Positions 37,306 through 48,893 of a stretch of 64,000 nucleotides of DNA are shown one piece after another. Both the position numbers and the translations under genes were made by a program. Location: assembly GCA_028622995.1 (NCBI GenBank), contig JAJQJQ010000002.1, positions 4,340,001-4,404,000 on the forward strand. Reading direction: 5' to 3'. Every line of letters starts with the position of its first letter. The first letter of the stretch is position 1. Source of the DNA: Panagrolaimus kolymaensis. Lineage: Eukaryota > Nematoda > Chromadorea > Rhabditida > Panagrolaimidae. The notes under the pieces were generated by a model, which had not been told where the DNA came from, made no database searches, and saw only the letters and a list, made by a program, of their open reading frames with translations.

Positions 37306-37827
37306 TCAATTTTCCTCAATGTGCGCAAAAAATTTTATCCCCGTCATCATCTATATTCAATATGAAAAAAATGAAGAAAACGAGAGAGGGGCAAGGAGGC
37401 AAGTAAAAATAATTTAAGAAACCTATCAAAGATATTATTTATCCTTATAATTCTAAAAAATTTGAAATATTCAAGAAGGATCAAAATCGTTAATCCTTTT
37501 TTGCCTTACATTGCTTTAAACTTGTTTTTTTTATGTCTGGATACTATACAACTGATTATCACGTTCCTATGCATAATGTCACTTTATGTTATATAATAAA
37601 CAATAATAACTAAAAATGCCCAAATAAACAAAAAGTAAAACATAATCCTCCAAAATTATTATTACGTATTATTTATTATGTGATCAAAAAATATGCAAAA
37701 TAGCAAAAAATATACAAACAAAAATTGTTTAGTTGCAACTTTTTTTTTGTCAGAATTATTATAAAAAGGGCTCTAAAATGATGCTAAAGATAAGCTTCAA
37801 TCGCTATCAACAGCCTCCATAATAATC
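37306..37827. other. Divergent spacer, GT31 and poly-Tyr gene
   Basis: AT-rich. Near 37320-37345 on the minus strand sit two ATGs in frame with, but cut off by TGA from, the GT31 catalytic exon. The right edge holds the TATA-like promoter of the next gene. Nothing else seen. Confidence 0.4.
37760..37767 (+). promoter_or_regulatory. TATA-like box of the poly-tyrosine gene
   Basis: TATAAAAAGG-type element about 60 bases upstream of the ATG at 37828, with no acceptor AG in good context between. This suggests a conventional transcription start and a strongly expressed, non-trans-spliced small gene. Confidence 0.5.
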
Positions 37828-38139
37828 ATGTCCGCAAAAGTTGCTACCATTTTCGCCGTTTTATTCCTTTCTTTAGCAATTATTGAAGCGGCTCCGGCCT
37901 CCGCTGCAGCACCATCCACTCTCGAACAAGCTCATAATGGACCTCATGTAATTCCCCCAATTGAAGTTATCAATCCAAATTTAATTGAAGCCTCCAACGC
38001 TTCCTCAAATGCTGCTGCACCACAATATAAAGCTCGAAAGTTACTTCGACGAAAGAAAATTCCATCAAATGGAGTTAAAACTATGGCACAACGGGATGCA
38101 GCCAATGCTGATTACTATTATTATTACTACTATTATTAA
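37828..38139 (+). CDS. Small secreted protein with a C-terminal run of eight tyrosines
   Basis: Single exon, 103 residues. Signal peptide (AKVATIFAVLFLSLAIIEA, cleavage near APASA), an Ala/Pro/Asn-rich body, a basic cluster KARKLLRRKK that is a likely furin-type processing site, and a C-terminus reading NADYYYYYYYY then stop. The codons mix TAT and TAC, so the run is not a plain trinucleotide slip. No family recognised. Secreted Tyr-rich ends in nematodes are often substrates for peroxidase or tyrosinase cross-linking in cuticle or eggshell; that role is inference. Polyadenylation signal-like AATAAA near 38215. Confidence 0.75.
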   Translation: MSAKVATIFAVLFLSLAIIEAAPASAAAPSTLEQAHNGPHVIPPIEVINPNLIEASNASSNAAAPQYKARKLLRRKKIPSNGVKTMAQRDAANADYYYYYYYY

Positions 38140-39196
38140 ATCCATAGCTTTTTTAAATATAAAAAAAGCATTGTTGTACATTACTGTAAATGTTAAATGC
38201 CTTCATACTGTATAATAAATAAATAATTATAAGCTTGATTAGATTTTATTTAACAAAAAAATAAGATTAAAAGTCGATTGTGAGATAAAAGCTTTTTTTG
38301 TTGCAACTTAATTAATCAACGATATTGGATTCAATAGATTCAGATATCCAGAAAATTATTTTTAATAATTTTAAAATTTTATTATTAGAAAATAATTGAA
38401 AAAGAAAAATAGTTTATTTTTTTACCCCGCAAAAAAATGGGAGACACAACGATAGAACGTTGTGTCCTCTGCGATAATTTTCAAAGCTTTCAAAATTTGT
38501 AAATCGTTCATTACTTTTCTTCAAACCTTCTCTAAAAATTACTAAAGCTTTATTATTTAGTTTATTTTTTTTAACAAAAAGTTTAAACCATTGAAGTAGA
38601 AAGACCACTTTTATTGATTTTTGTCCCATGCCTTTGCTTTTTTTCTATTTTTCTCGGGAATATATGCTTTTGATTAAAGATGAGTTTAAAAAAACTTTAC
38701 ATTGTAAAGGTAATTTAACTCAAAGAAAATTTGTTTCGATAGAATTTAGTTTTAGGAAGTAATTACTAAAATAGTACCGCGTTAAAAATTTTGTCTAATA
38801 CATTTGAGTTAATGCTTTTTTGCTATAATATTATTTTTCACTGTTTGCTTTTGTCTTTTTTTCTTTAAGTTTTCAAGTTGAAAGCTTTTTCTTATCACAT
38901 TTCGTTTTCTTTCTTTAATTGACGATTTGATTTTTTTTAAACTTTATGAATTTAAAATTTGAAAATAACAGCGGTTTCGCGCCTATTAACTCCTTGTGAT
39001 AGAGGAGTATCGACCATCTGTCGACAGATATGCGTCTTCGTTGGAGTCACCATATTTGCGAGTTTATGAGTTTTGAACATGAAGTATGAAAATAAAAATA
39101 TTTAAAAAATATTTTACAGGACGTTGTCAGAAAAGAAGAGATAAAATCTCACAATTTGAAGGATTCCAAGAAACATCATTACAGAAAAAGTGAATT
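38140..39196. other. Spacer upstream of the GGTase beta gene
   Basis: AT-rich. Contains a perfect 14-bp palindrome ATCTGTCGACAGAT at 39016-39029 with an E-box CATCTG at its left edge, and an acceptor ATTTTACAG at 39119 that is a likely trans-splice site. No gene. Confidence 0.4.
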
Positions 39197-41684
39197 ATGG
39201 TCTGTTGTTTTTGCTTCCATTTTTTGACAATTTTTGATTAATTTTTTTTTTCAGAGTCTAGCAAGTATTTGGAATATTGCTCGACGAGATGCGCCAATTC
39301 CTGTCAATTCACCAAAAGAGCTTTTACCAGAAAAACACGCAAATTTTATACTCGAATATGGCAAAACTGATAATCTCTTTGAATATGTTATGTCTGAACA
39401 TTTACGTGTGAGTGGCTTGTATTGGTGTTTAACAGCCTTGGATATTCTTGAAAAAATGAATGAAGCTGATACTGAACTAATGCTCAAAGTTATCAATGAA
39501 GCAAAAAATGAAGATGGTGGATATGGTGCTGCTCAAGGACATGCTTCACATATTCTTCATACACTTTGTGCTATTCAAGTTCTCGTAACACTCAACCGAA
39601 GAGATCTTATTGATGTTGAAAGTGTTGTCAAATTTGTCAAGAGTTTACAACAAGAAGATGGAAGTTTTCATGGAATGCCTAAAGGTTAGTTTCCTACTTT
39701 TTTGATTGAATTAATACCGTCTGTAATCCGCCAACAGTGTTAAACTACTAAGACTTAAAAATGTTTGATTTCCCCGACTGAGAGAAGCTAAAAATTTGAA
39801 TGTATTTCTCTTGCATATTTTCGATACAAATTCAATCATTCGTTTTGAACCTGTTTAACCATTTTCTTTCGTATTTATGTGACATTTGAAAAGCTAATTA
39901 GAAGCTACCTGGGCCATATTTGCCCAGACAAATATGCTAAGTCAATAATTTGACCTGTTGACCGCAGCGAAGATTGCACAATGAAAAGAAAAGAATCACC
40001 AAAAGGATAAAAGCTAAACATGCAATGTCGTTTTTTGTTTTAATTTTGTACATTTTTTTGAAACTGAATAGAAAAATATTACGATAACCGTATGCTTTTT
40101 AATTTTTTTTGCCATTTTTAATGGGTGTAGAATGTCAACGGACATAATAATCGTTTGACCCGACGATTGCGTATTTAGACAATTTTTTTGAATGAAAACA
40201 ATACAATGCAAAAGGGTGGTGATCGGCCACCTTCCGCGCTGTGATTATAAACCTCATTCACTGAGCTTGAAAATTAACGAAAAAAGAGGCCTCTTATCCA
40301 AAAGCAAAATCAACTTGGCACTATTTTTTAAAATCGGATTAGATCTTACTTATCTCTTTCTTCCGAAACACGTGCCAATAATCTTTTACACTAACAAAAG
40401 CACTTAGTTTAAAATACTTGACAAAACAATTGACACTTGAAAAATCAGTTGGATGTCAAATTTAGTAATAATCTTTTTGTGGATTAAAAATAATAAATGC
40501 TTTTTTAGAAAAGGACAATGATACTCGTTTTGCTATGTGTGCTGTTACAACTCTTTATTTCGTGGAAAGATTACAAGATATCGATGTTCCTGGTGCTGTT
40601 AATTATGTTCTTTCATGTTACAACTTTGATGGTGGATTTGGAACTTACCCAAAATCTGAAAGTCATGCTGGTCAAGTTAGTCTTTTATATTTATAATATT
40701 GAGTTGATGCTTTTTACTCGTTTTTAATTATTTTCGTGCCATTCACCGCTAACACTTTTTTTTACTTTGCAATGAAAGTTTTATGGTTTTTAATAAAAGC
40801 TTTTTTAGATCTATTGCTGCCTCGGTGTTCTTGCGATAACTAATAACCTCGATAGAATTGATGAAAATAAAACAGCTCGATGGCTTGCTGAACGACAATG
40901 TCCTTCTGGTGGACTTTGTGGTGGGTACTTTTTTAATTTAAAAAAAATTGAAAATGGTATCAATAAAAGAAGTGTCATGTTTATCTTTTTTATATCTTTC
41001 CTTTTTGGAAGTTTGCCTCTCTCCACTCTTTTTACGCTTATTTTTTGAGACTCTAAGAAACGATAAGAAAATGAAAAATGAGCGCGTCTCAGAAGTTCAT
41101 AAATCATAAAAAGTGTATTCTTTCGTTTCGTAGAAACATTACTGTATTTGCGTGGATTGAAATTTGAATTGTTTCATAAATGTATTAAAAAAATCATATT
41201 TTAGGACGTCCTGAAAAACTTCCAGATGTTTGTTATTCATGGTGGGTCTTGGCATCACTTGCAATTCTTCGAAAACATCATTGGATTGATAAGGTATTGT
41301 TGTTTTCTTCGATAATTAAAATGCTTATTTTTTGTTTTTAGGATACACTCGTTCGCTTTATCCTCGCAAGTCAAGACGATGAATTAGGTGGAATTGCAGA
41401 CAGACCGGGAGATGAGGTAATTATGCTTTCCGTTAAAATTTGATTGACAACCTTCTTATTTTTAGACAGATCCATTTCACACAATTTTTGGACTTGCTGG
41501 ACTGAGTCTTCTAGGATATGAAGGACTTCTTACTGTAGATCCTGTATTTTGTATGACAACAAGAGCTCTTGGCAATCTATCATTTGCAACTAAATTACCA
41601 CCAAAAACTCGAGCATCTACAGTACCTGAATCAATTCCATCAAAGCCAGCGTTTGAAAATGATAAATGTAAAATATGGTTTTAA
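39197..41684 (+). CDS. ggtb-1: Rab geranylgeranyltransferase (GGTase II) beta subunit
   Basis: Catalytic subunit that prenylates Rab GTPases together with the alpha subunit and the Rab escort protein. Exons 39255-39684, 40509-40675, 40809-40920, 41205-41293, 41342-41416, 41466-41684, plus a first exon that may contribute only the ATG at 39197 (ATG|GTCTGT). About 364 residues. Marks: [70 protein letters not shown] (zinc Asp and Cys), [20 protein letters not shown] (zinc His). The C-terminal tail after VDPVFCM is about 40 residues longer than in mammals and ends CKIWF. Function confident; the start is the weakest part. Confidence 0.9.
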
Positions 41685-43735
41685 ATAAAAGTGCCTGTAT
41701 TAATTTATTTTGAAAATTGTTGTTAATGTCTGTGATATTTTTTAATAAAGGACTATTCGTTTTTAGACATGGAAAGAATTAGATAAAAAAAAGTTTTCGC
41801 TTATTTATGGGAGGTCGATGTCATTTATTCGGCATACATCTTTCAAAAACTCATAAATCCTCCGACTAAGAAAAACGGGAGTGGCCCAAATACTTGATGC
41901 TTCGGCGATATAGTAAATCGAAAAAATTTTGTTATAAAAAGGATTAATTGCGCGTGCCAAAGTGTTGCCGCTACAGCCTCGCCTTACATCTTCCACCAAC
42001 TTGACTTTCACATGTGAGCGTTAAACTTTAGCCGTCCTTAAAAGAGTTCAACCTTATCCTTAATCAAACAAAAATTACGTCATTCTTGAACGATTTTTTG
42101 TTGGTTAAAGAAAGTGTTGACAAAAAAGAATCAATGAAAACTTTTTGAAGCAAACATCAAAAAAGCTGTGCGGAAAAAAATGTTGACAAAAAACAAAGTT
42201 TCAATTTCTTCTTTTCTTTCCTTTTAAGTTTGCTTTTTAACGCCTTTCAATTGTTAGGTAAAATAAACCATAATTAAAGAGTCAAAAACATTATTTACAT
42301 GAATATATTTTTAGCGGCAAGGTTTTGATTATTTTTTGATTTAAAACTCCTGTGGCGTGAAATTGCCAAAAAAATGGAAGAAGAAGAAACAGATGCCTAT
42401 AAAATGACATAAAAAAAGTTGAATAAAAAAAAGCAAATATACTCTTTAATGGAGCGGCAAAATAAAAAAATAAGGATATGAAACCGGTTGATGAATACTT
42501 TCTTTGGCACAACAATTGAAATCCTTTCAAGGTGTTGTTTGGATTTTGGTAAGTTTTTTTCTAAGATCGTCATCAAAACAAAAAAAACGCAGGTGCTTGA
42601 ATGATATTAAAAAAAAGTAAATCTAAAAAGTCTATTAAAGGTTTTTTATAAAGAGAATATGGATTTGAAATTTTGTAAATAATGGCATTTCAAATGCAAA
42701 TCACAGAATTAAAAGGAGTCATTACCTTTTTTTCAAAAGTTTTAGCTCTCATAAGCTGGCAGCAGCTTCAAACTAGTAAAGAAGAGAAGAAAAATAAAAA
42801 ACTTTTTTTGAAGAGGTGAATTGATTACTGTAGTTTTTTGTTTTCTCTTATAATTAAACTAAATTTAAATATAAAATGGTCAAAACAATGAATTTTTCAA
42901 GCACTATCAAAGCATGTTTTAGCATTATTGTTTTATAAAAAAGCTTTCAAGTTGGATGGTTATTAACTTGGATAAACCATTGCTTCTTTATTTACGACTT
43001 TTTATTATTTCCTTCGAAAGTAATAACCGCTAGAAAGAGTCAAAAATTCAGTTTTACGAGTTCCTCTTTAAGCTTAGAACTTTATGGAAAACTTTTAATT
43101 TTTTGGTAATCAATTTTGCGCCTTTGAAATAACTACCTAATGAGCTGCTATCAAAATTACTAAAAGGTTCGCTTGCTGGAAAAAAATATTCAAAGCTTTA
43201 TTTCCATTCTTTCTGAAATCGTCTAATACATATATCACTCAACTCATAAAACATCGAAAAAATCTCCAAAAAAAATTTGTTAGAAAATGGCCAAAATTTG
43301 TTTCATTTTGACCCTTGAATTGAATACATTAATCGCGATCATCAAAATTAAAAGCGTTTTGCGGCTTGAATTCACGATCAAAAGAAGTGGCATTTCACCG
43401 TTATATTGCGCAAAAACATGACTGTTTTTTTCCCGCATAAAAAAAGAAAGAAGAGATTTACTTACTGTAAGAAAATAAAATGAAACATGATGGAGAAGAG
43501 AGAAAGAATGAAGGAAGGCGGGGAAAAATGGGTGGAGTCGAAGAAAAAGAAGTGATCGAGGAGCGCGTGCCAGTATAACGACTTGATTTCTTCTATCGGT
43601 TTTCATCAACTTTAAAAAATAATAGAAAGAGTGTATTGGGACGTTGTCATCGTCTGTCGCCAGATATTTTAAAAGCGATAACGGATTTTCGAAAGAAAAA
43701 AAGTTAACGGAAATTTAAAAAAAATAAAGATAACG
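41685..43735. other. Intergenic spacer upstream of the bHLH gene
   Basis: AT-rich apart from a GC-richer, protein-like open stretch on the minus strand at 41805-42011, listed separately. A CT/GA-rich patch lies at 43490-43560. GGACGTTGTCATCGTCTGTCG at about 43641 recalls GGACGTTGTCAG near 39120. No other gene. Confidence 0.4.
41805..42011 (-). pseudogene. Protein-like open stretch, possible gene relic
   Basis: Minus-strand frame of 68 codons with balanced amino-acid composition (DVRRGCSGNTLARAINPFYN; EASSIWATPVFLSRRIYEFL; ending RINDIDLP) and GC clearly above its surroundings. It lacks an in-frame ATG (it opens after a TAA and the first possible start is GTG), and no neighbouring exon could be joined with confidence. 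No family recognised. It may be a decayed gene fragment, an internal exon, or an RNA gene that happens to be open. Confidence 0.3.
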
Positions 43736-44609
43736 ATGCCGGCTGTTGCTACTGCTGCTGTTATTTCTTCATGGGATTCTCATTATTCTTCTTCGATGGA
43801 TAAATATCATCAAAATTCAATGAATTACATGACAAACATTCAAAGTGGAATTCATTCGACAACTTCCGATATCCATATGTCGTCTGCATCGCCCGCTTAT
43901 CTTCAATCATCATTTACAACAGGTGCATTTTCCAATTCTGGTAGTGGTCATTTGCCGCGTGCACCGAATTCATTTTCATATCCATCTCCTTCGTTTGAAA
44001 CTTATACATCAGCAGCTTCAAATTTTTCTCATGGTTATACAAGTTCTGCAAGCAGTTCCACGACGGCTCCTATTCCAAGTCCCGATGGATATTATGGAAT
44101 TCCAGCTTATCCATCGACATGGGAAATTGGAAATTTAAATTATATTAAACAAGAATCACAACAAACCGCTGGTGGCGGCCCAATTAAATCCAACCCTCGA
44201 AGAAGATCAAAAAAAGCTGTGAAAACTTCATCCGAAAGGTTTGTTATTGTTTTTATTTAAAGATCTTTCCTATCTTTCGCTGATTACAGCAACGAATCCC
44301 CTCCTGAATCAGGTGCTCGTCGACGTACTCGTCGTTATAAAACTCCTTCACCCCAAATTCTTCGAGTTCGTCGTGAAATGGCTAATGCAAGAGAGCGACG
44401 AAGAATGAATAATTTGAATTCAGCGTATGAACTGGTAAGCTACAATATAATTTCTTTATTTTGCCTTTGTTTCAATTCCCCTCTCTTTGCAGCTTCGAGA
44501 AGTCCTTCCCGATCTTGATGAAGGTCGAAGGCTTTCCAAAATGGAAACTTTACAAATGGCTCAAATGTATATTGAGTGCCTTGGAGAGCTCATTGCATCC
44601 TCCTCTTAA
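43736..44609 (+). CDS. lin-32: Atonal-type bHLH transcription factor (LIN-32/ATOH1-like)
   Basis: Proneural transcription factor that dimerises with an E protein on E-boxes. Exons 43736-44238, 44290-44434, 44493-44609; 254 residues. A long Ser/Tyr/Thr-rich N-terminus leads to a basic region RREMANARERRRMNNLNSAY, helix 1 to YELLREVLPDL, loop DEGRRLS, and helix 2 KMETLQMAQMYIECLGELI, ending within five residues of the stop. The NARERRRM basic region and LSKxETLQMAQxYI helix place it in the atonal group; LREVLPxxDxGxxLSKxETLQMAQxYIECL is closest to LIN-32 as I recall it. The intron inside helix 1 splits LNSAYEL|LREV. Confidence 0.85.
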
Positions 44610-46651
44610 ACTAATGTGTCTTTGTTTTCATAACCCAAAATCTCACCGCCAAACTTATCATTTAATCGATTCGTGCTTGCCAACTTTTTTTTTAAATTTC
44701 TTTTTAATTAATAATAAAATAAAAATGAAATAGCTTAAAATATCTTTTTTTTTTGTTACCGTAATTTCATAATAATTTTCTATTGTTTTAATAAACGAAA
44801 AAACTTTTTGATATATTAATGAGAATTGCATTTTTTCCGATTCTACAGCAGCAGATTGGTCAATTATCGTCTTTTCTTTCGTTTTTTTTTTCAAAAAAAG
44901 GATCACACATATGTACATACACGCAACCATCTGTTGCTAAAGAGAAAGTCAATTGTAGTAAGGCCACAAAAATCAGTCAGTTCTTAGCTTGCCATCGTCT
45001 ACTACTGGCTGCTACAACTACCGGGATCATAGAAAAATAAAAGGTCAAATATAAATTTGTTATTCAATCATTCTAACACTCACTTTCTTCAAAAAAAAAT
45101 TTGTGTTGAATATTTTATTTCAAAAACAAAAAATGAAAGAGAATTAAGTTAATCTATCTTTATTTTTTCTTCTTCGATATCTATGTTACAAAAAAGGTTT
45201 CATTTTTTTTTCGTTTCGCGCCTATCAAAATAAAGTATGTATCGTCGCATAAATAATTTTTACGCGTGCTTCTATTTCTTTCTCCTTTTAGACATTCAAC
45301 CGGTGGCGGTGAACAACAAAAAGGGAATCGCTAATGCGATCCCTTGAAAAAAAACTGCTGTAAAAAAACTTTTTTAAGTATGTTAGAATATAAAAAACTT
45401 CTGTGTTGACGCTTTTTTTAAACATTTTCTTAGGATTAGATTTTATCATTAAAAAAAATTCAAAATAAAGGGTGATTAGTTTCAGCAAATTAACGGCAGC
45501 AAAAAAATGGTGTCTCTTCTTCAACAGAAACAGCAGCAGAAAAAAAATGAAGAAAAAAAGAGTAAATTAGAGCATTGACTCTTTCTTTTTTTTTGAATCA
45601 TCACTTCATAAAAAAAAGACCACCGACGTTGACGCAATATGGCAATAATCAAAACTAAAAGCATTCAAGCGGCAAATCATGCTACTGCAACGTCATTTCC
45701 CATTCTCGTTAGTGTAGATAGTTTTCAAGAAAATCAAAGGTGACTTTGAAAGCTGCTAATTGCCAACCATAAACATGCATTTGCGCAATCCACCCAAAGA
45801 AAAAAAAGCAGATGCCCTTTTTTTCTTTCTCACTGCTCTTTCCTTATTGGACCCAATTCGGGAAACTTCAAAGCTATGCATCGTCAGCTTATTTTCTCAA
45901 CAATCGGAATTTTATTTTATTATTTTTTTAAAGATTTAAAAAAGGCAGTTTTCAAAAAAATGCAAATTTTGATACTAAAATTTCGCGCAAAAAACTTTTG
46001 TTTCAAATTGTTTTTTCGTCATTTGTCTTTTATTTTTACAAAAAAGAAAGAAATAATGATTTTTTTTTTCAGAAGGCCGCCAAAGACCTTTAATAGCCGA
46101 AAAAATTATGCAAGAGGACGGGAAAAGATGAAAAAGTCATCATTATAATTACATATGTTGCCATTTCACTCTTTTACTTTCCCTTTGTGTTGGCATGCGC
46201 GACCGCACAAGATTAGCAACTATCTAAAGGTCAATCACTTAATTATTTCAAAAAAAGAAAAGAAAGGAAACTGTAAAAAAATTAATAAAACAATTTAAAA
46301 AAAGAAGATTTAAAAAACAAGAGACATATATGAAAAATCTTGAGAATTCTTGAAACTGAAATAAATGGGGTTAAAATTTTTTTAATCTTATCAAAACCTT
46401 ATTAAATTTTTATTTGTTTCAAAACCAAAATAATAATACATTTTAAATAAAATTTTAGCACATGCTTTAAGCAATTATAAACCAAATAGAAAAAAACGAT
46501 AAAGCTTGGATCAAAGTGAAACTGCTAGAAAGTTTTTATAATTTTCTCGGCTCTTTTTGTGCTATACTTTGTTATTTTAAATTTATGATTTTGTTTATGA
46601 TTTTATAATTGAGCACTTGAAAGTTTTACGGTTTTTACACTTTAAACTTTA
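44610..46651. other. Intergenic spacer
   Basis: Two kilobases of AT-rich DNA with long T and A runs. Open frames at 44658-45040 and 45876-46148 are compositionally like chance frames. Nothing recognised. Confidence 0.45.
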
Positions 46652-46895
46652 TCAATGGTGATGGTGTCCAGGTTCATGGTGATCGTGATGGTGTTCATGA
46701 TGGCTGAAATACATCATAGTTTACAAAACTTAGTTTCATTTTAAAAGTAAACTTACTCATGGTGGAAGTCATGATGGTGTTCGTCATGATGATGATCATG
46801 GTGATCGTGATGTCTATGACGATCACAGAAAAGTCTAAAATGTATTTCTTAAATTCGGATAAAAGTTTTAACAAAAAATATTACCTCCAACACAT
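46652..46895 (-). CDS. His-rich minigene 1 (46 residues)
   Basis: Exons 46895-46885 (11 nt), 46834-46757, 46703-46652. The product begins MCWRLFCDRHRHHDHHD and continues as alternating His, Asp and Glu to PGHHHH. More than half of all residues are His. Splice sites are canonical (GTAATA and GTAAGT donors, TTTTAG and TTTCAG acceptors) and the second intron splits an acidic codon (GA|C) in phase 2, as in its two neighbours. Such sequences bind Zn, Ni or Cu; no signal peptide is present, so a cytosolic metal buffer is plausible. No family known to me. It differs from the other two by the extra tiny first exon. Confidence 0.6.
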
Positions 46896-47717
46896 TTTTA
46901 GTTGATGATATTATTGATTCAGATTAGTGAAAGTGTGTTATTTCTTTGAAGCGTTACTTTTACTTTTCGTTAAAAAAAGAAAATCAGGTGTGCCCCATGT
47001 TGCTGGAGAAAAAAGAAAAGGAAAGATAAGCAAAATGTTTGAATTGATTTTCATACATGTCCTTGTTTGCTTGCTTGATGCGCCTTGAAATAAATATGAT
47101 GAATGATTCCTGAATGAGTAGTAAAGCATACAAACTTGAAAAATATGAATTCTAAACATGTATAAACAGCTTTGACAAAATATTTACTTTGGCTCCAAAA
47201 ATGAGCTATTTGTCAATGACTCAAAAATTTTAAATTTAAATTTTGCTTTTTTGCTACCAAATTTATTGAAAATTGAAGTATGTATATGGTACATAGCTGC
47301 GAAAACATGAATCAATTTTCAATAACACCGTGATTTTTAATTATTCCAAGTATATACTGCACTAAAAAATTTAATATTCAAATGAGCTAAACTTGTTTGT
47401 GACTATATATTTTCTAGAAGCTTAAGGAAAATGATTTCAAGGTTGGTATTGACGACGAAAAAATATGGAAGAAAGAATGTCATATTTCTTATTTTTTTAT
47501 TTCATAAATAAGGTTATTCAAAACTTATTTTGGTTGCCATTTAAAATATATGTAGCTGATCATTCAAAGATATGGTAAAAAAAAATTTTTTCTGTGATAA
47601 AAGCAAACTTGAAGAATTTTATAAACATTTAAAATCGTTTTTATTTTACTGTTCTTTCAAAGAACATATACAGTTCCAAAATTTACAGTATTTTTTTATT
47701 AGAAAGATTGGAGTTTA
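46896..47717. other. Spacer in the His-rich cluster
   Basis: AT-rich; a minus-strand frame at 46938-47159 has no support. Probably the 5' flank of His-rich gene 1. Confidence 0.35.
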
Positions 47718-47944
47718 TTAATGGTGGCCATGTCCATGACCATGACCATGCTCATGATGATCGTGGTGTTCGTCATGATGGTGTTCGCCATGATGGTGTT
47801 CGTCATGATGATCATGGTGATCATGGTGGTCGTGATGATGTCTAAAAAGTTCTTCATAATTAAAGAAATTTTAAGCGATTTAACTTACTCATCGTGGTGG
47901 CCATGTCCATGACCGTCTCCATGTCCTCCATGATGATGATCCAT
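47718..47944 (-). CDS. His-rich minigene 2 (59 residues)
   Basis: Exons 47944-47889 and 47841-47718. Starts MDHHHHGGHGDGHGHGHH, then HHDE/HHGE units in the second exon (DEHHHGEHHHDEHH), ending GHGHGHGHH. The intron interrupts a GA|A codon in phase 2, with a GTAAGT donor and TTTTTAG acceptor. An acceptor-like TTATCAG lies 7 bases before the ATG. On the DNA level the region reads as imperfect CAT/CAC/GAT triplet repeats. Likely divalent-metal chelator; role inferred from composition only. Confidence 0.65.
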
Positions 47945-48893
47945 TATTTTCTGATAAAGTGTTTTAATGAAGAAGAAACTCCAGTGAAAAATGAAAGTTT
48001 TTGAATTTACTTTTATAACAAATTTGATGCAATTTTCTTTCCTTCAAAATAACAATCAGCTCAAAAAAGAGGCGGTACTCAAATATGCGTGTGTACGCTG
48101 AAGTTTTTATGAGTTTTCATCAAACTTTTGACTTTCACTTTTTTTTTTATTTGAATCATGCGGCAAAAGAACCATAAATTTTTTAGATAACGCACCTTTT
48201 TTTGGAGTTGCTGAAGAGATTAAAAACGTGAACAAAGCTTTTTTCTTTCATGACTAAATCCTTCAAATATTGATCTTTGGAAAAGGTGTTTGCGTAAGTG
48301 ACAATTCAATTTCTTGAAGAAATGGTATTGCTAAGCTTTTTGAAACCATGAATCACGTATTTCTTTTTTTAAATTTCATGGTAGTGTAGATTGTAAAATT
48401 GCTGCAGAAAGCATTTTTTCCTCGTATTGTAAAAACATTAAGAAGCGCCTATGCCATTCTAAGGATCTTCAGGGAAAAAGATAGGATTAGAATTAAGATA
48501 CAAAGAAAATGAAACAGAGATTGTGAAACAACAAACGAATAGTAATCAATTTCACTCTTTTCTTGGCTTCTAAAAAAATATGTGTATTGGTAAAGTTCTA
48601 ATGGTTTATTACTTTCGACTTTATTTTTGTACTTAAAATTCTTTTACAGTCAAACTTTTTTTGTTGTAATGATGAGATCAGTATCTATATTTATTTATCA
48701 TCAAAATAAAGCTTGATAATGAATTTTGGTTTATTAGAAACAAGAACGATATTGTTACGCGCATTTCAATAAAACTAGATTTTTATAAATTAACCAATTA
48801 TTTTATTACATTATTAAAAATTTATATTTTTTACAAAAGTCATTACAAAATGCAAAATTCTTTTTATTTAAAAATGTTACGAAACTAGAAAAT
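47945..48893. other. Spacer in the His-rich cluster
   Basis: AT-rich, nothing recognised. It contains the putative promoter of His-rich gene 2. I saw no clear zinc-response motif by eye. Confidence 0.35.

Noticed and set aside
37300..37320. TGA in the GT31 5' region as a selenocysteine codon
   Set aside because: Selenocysteine is not known at this place in GT31 enzymes and no SECIS-like structure was seen; a missed exon or damage is more likely.
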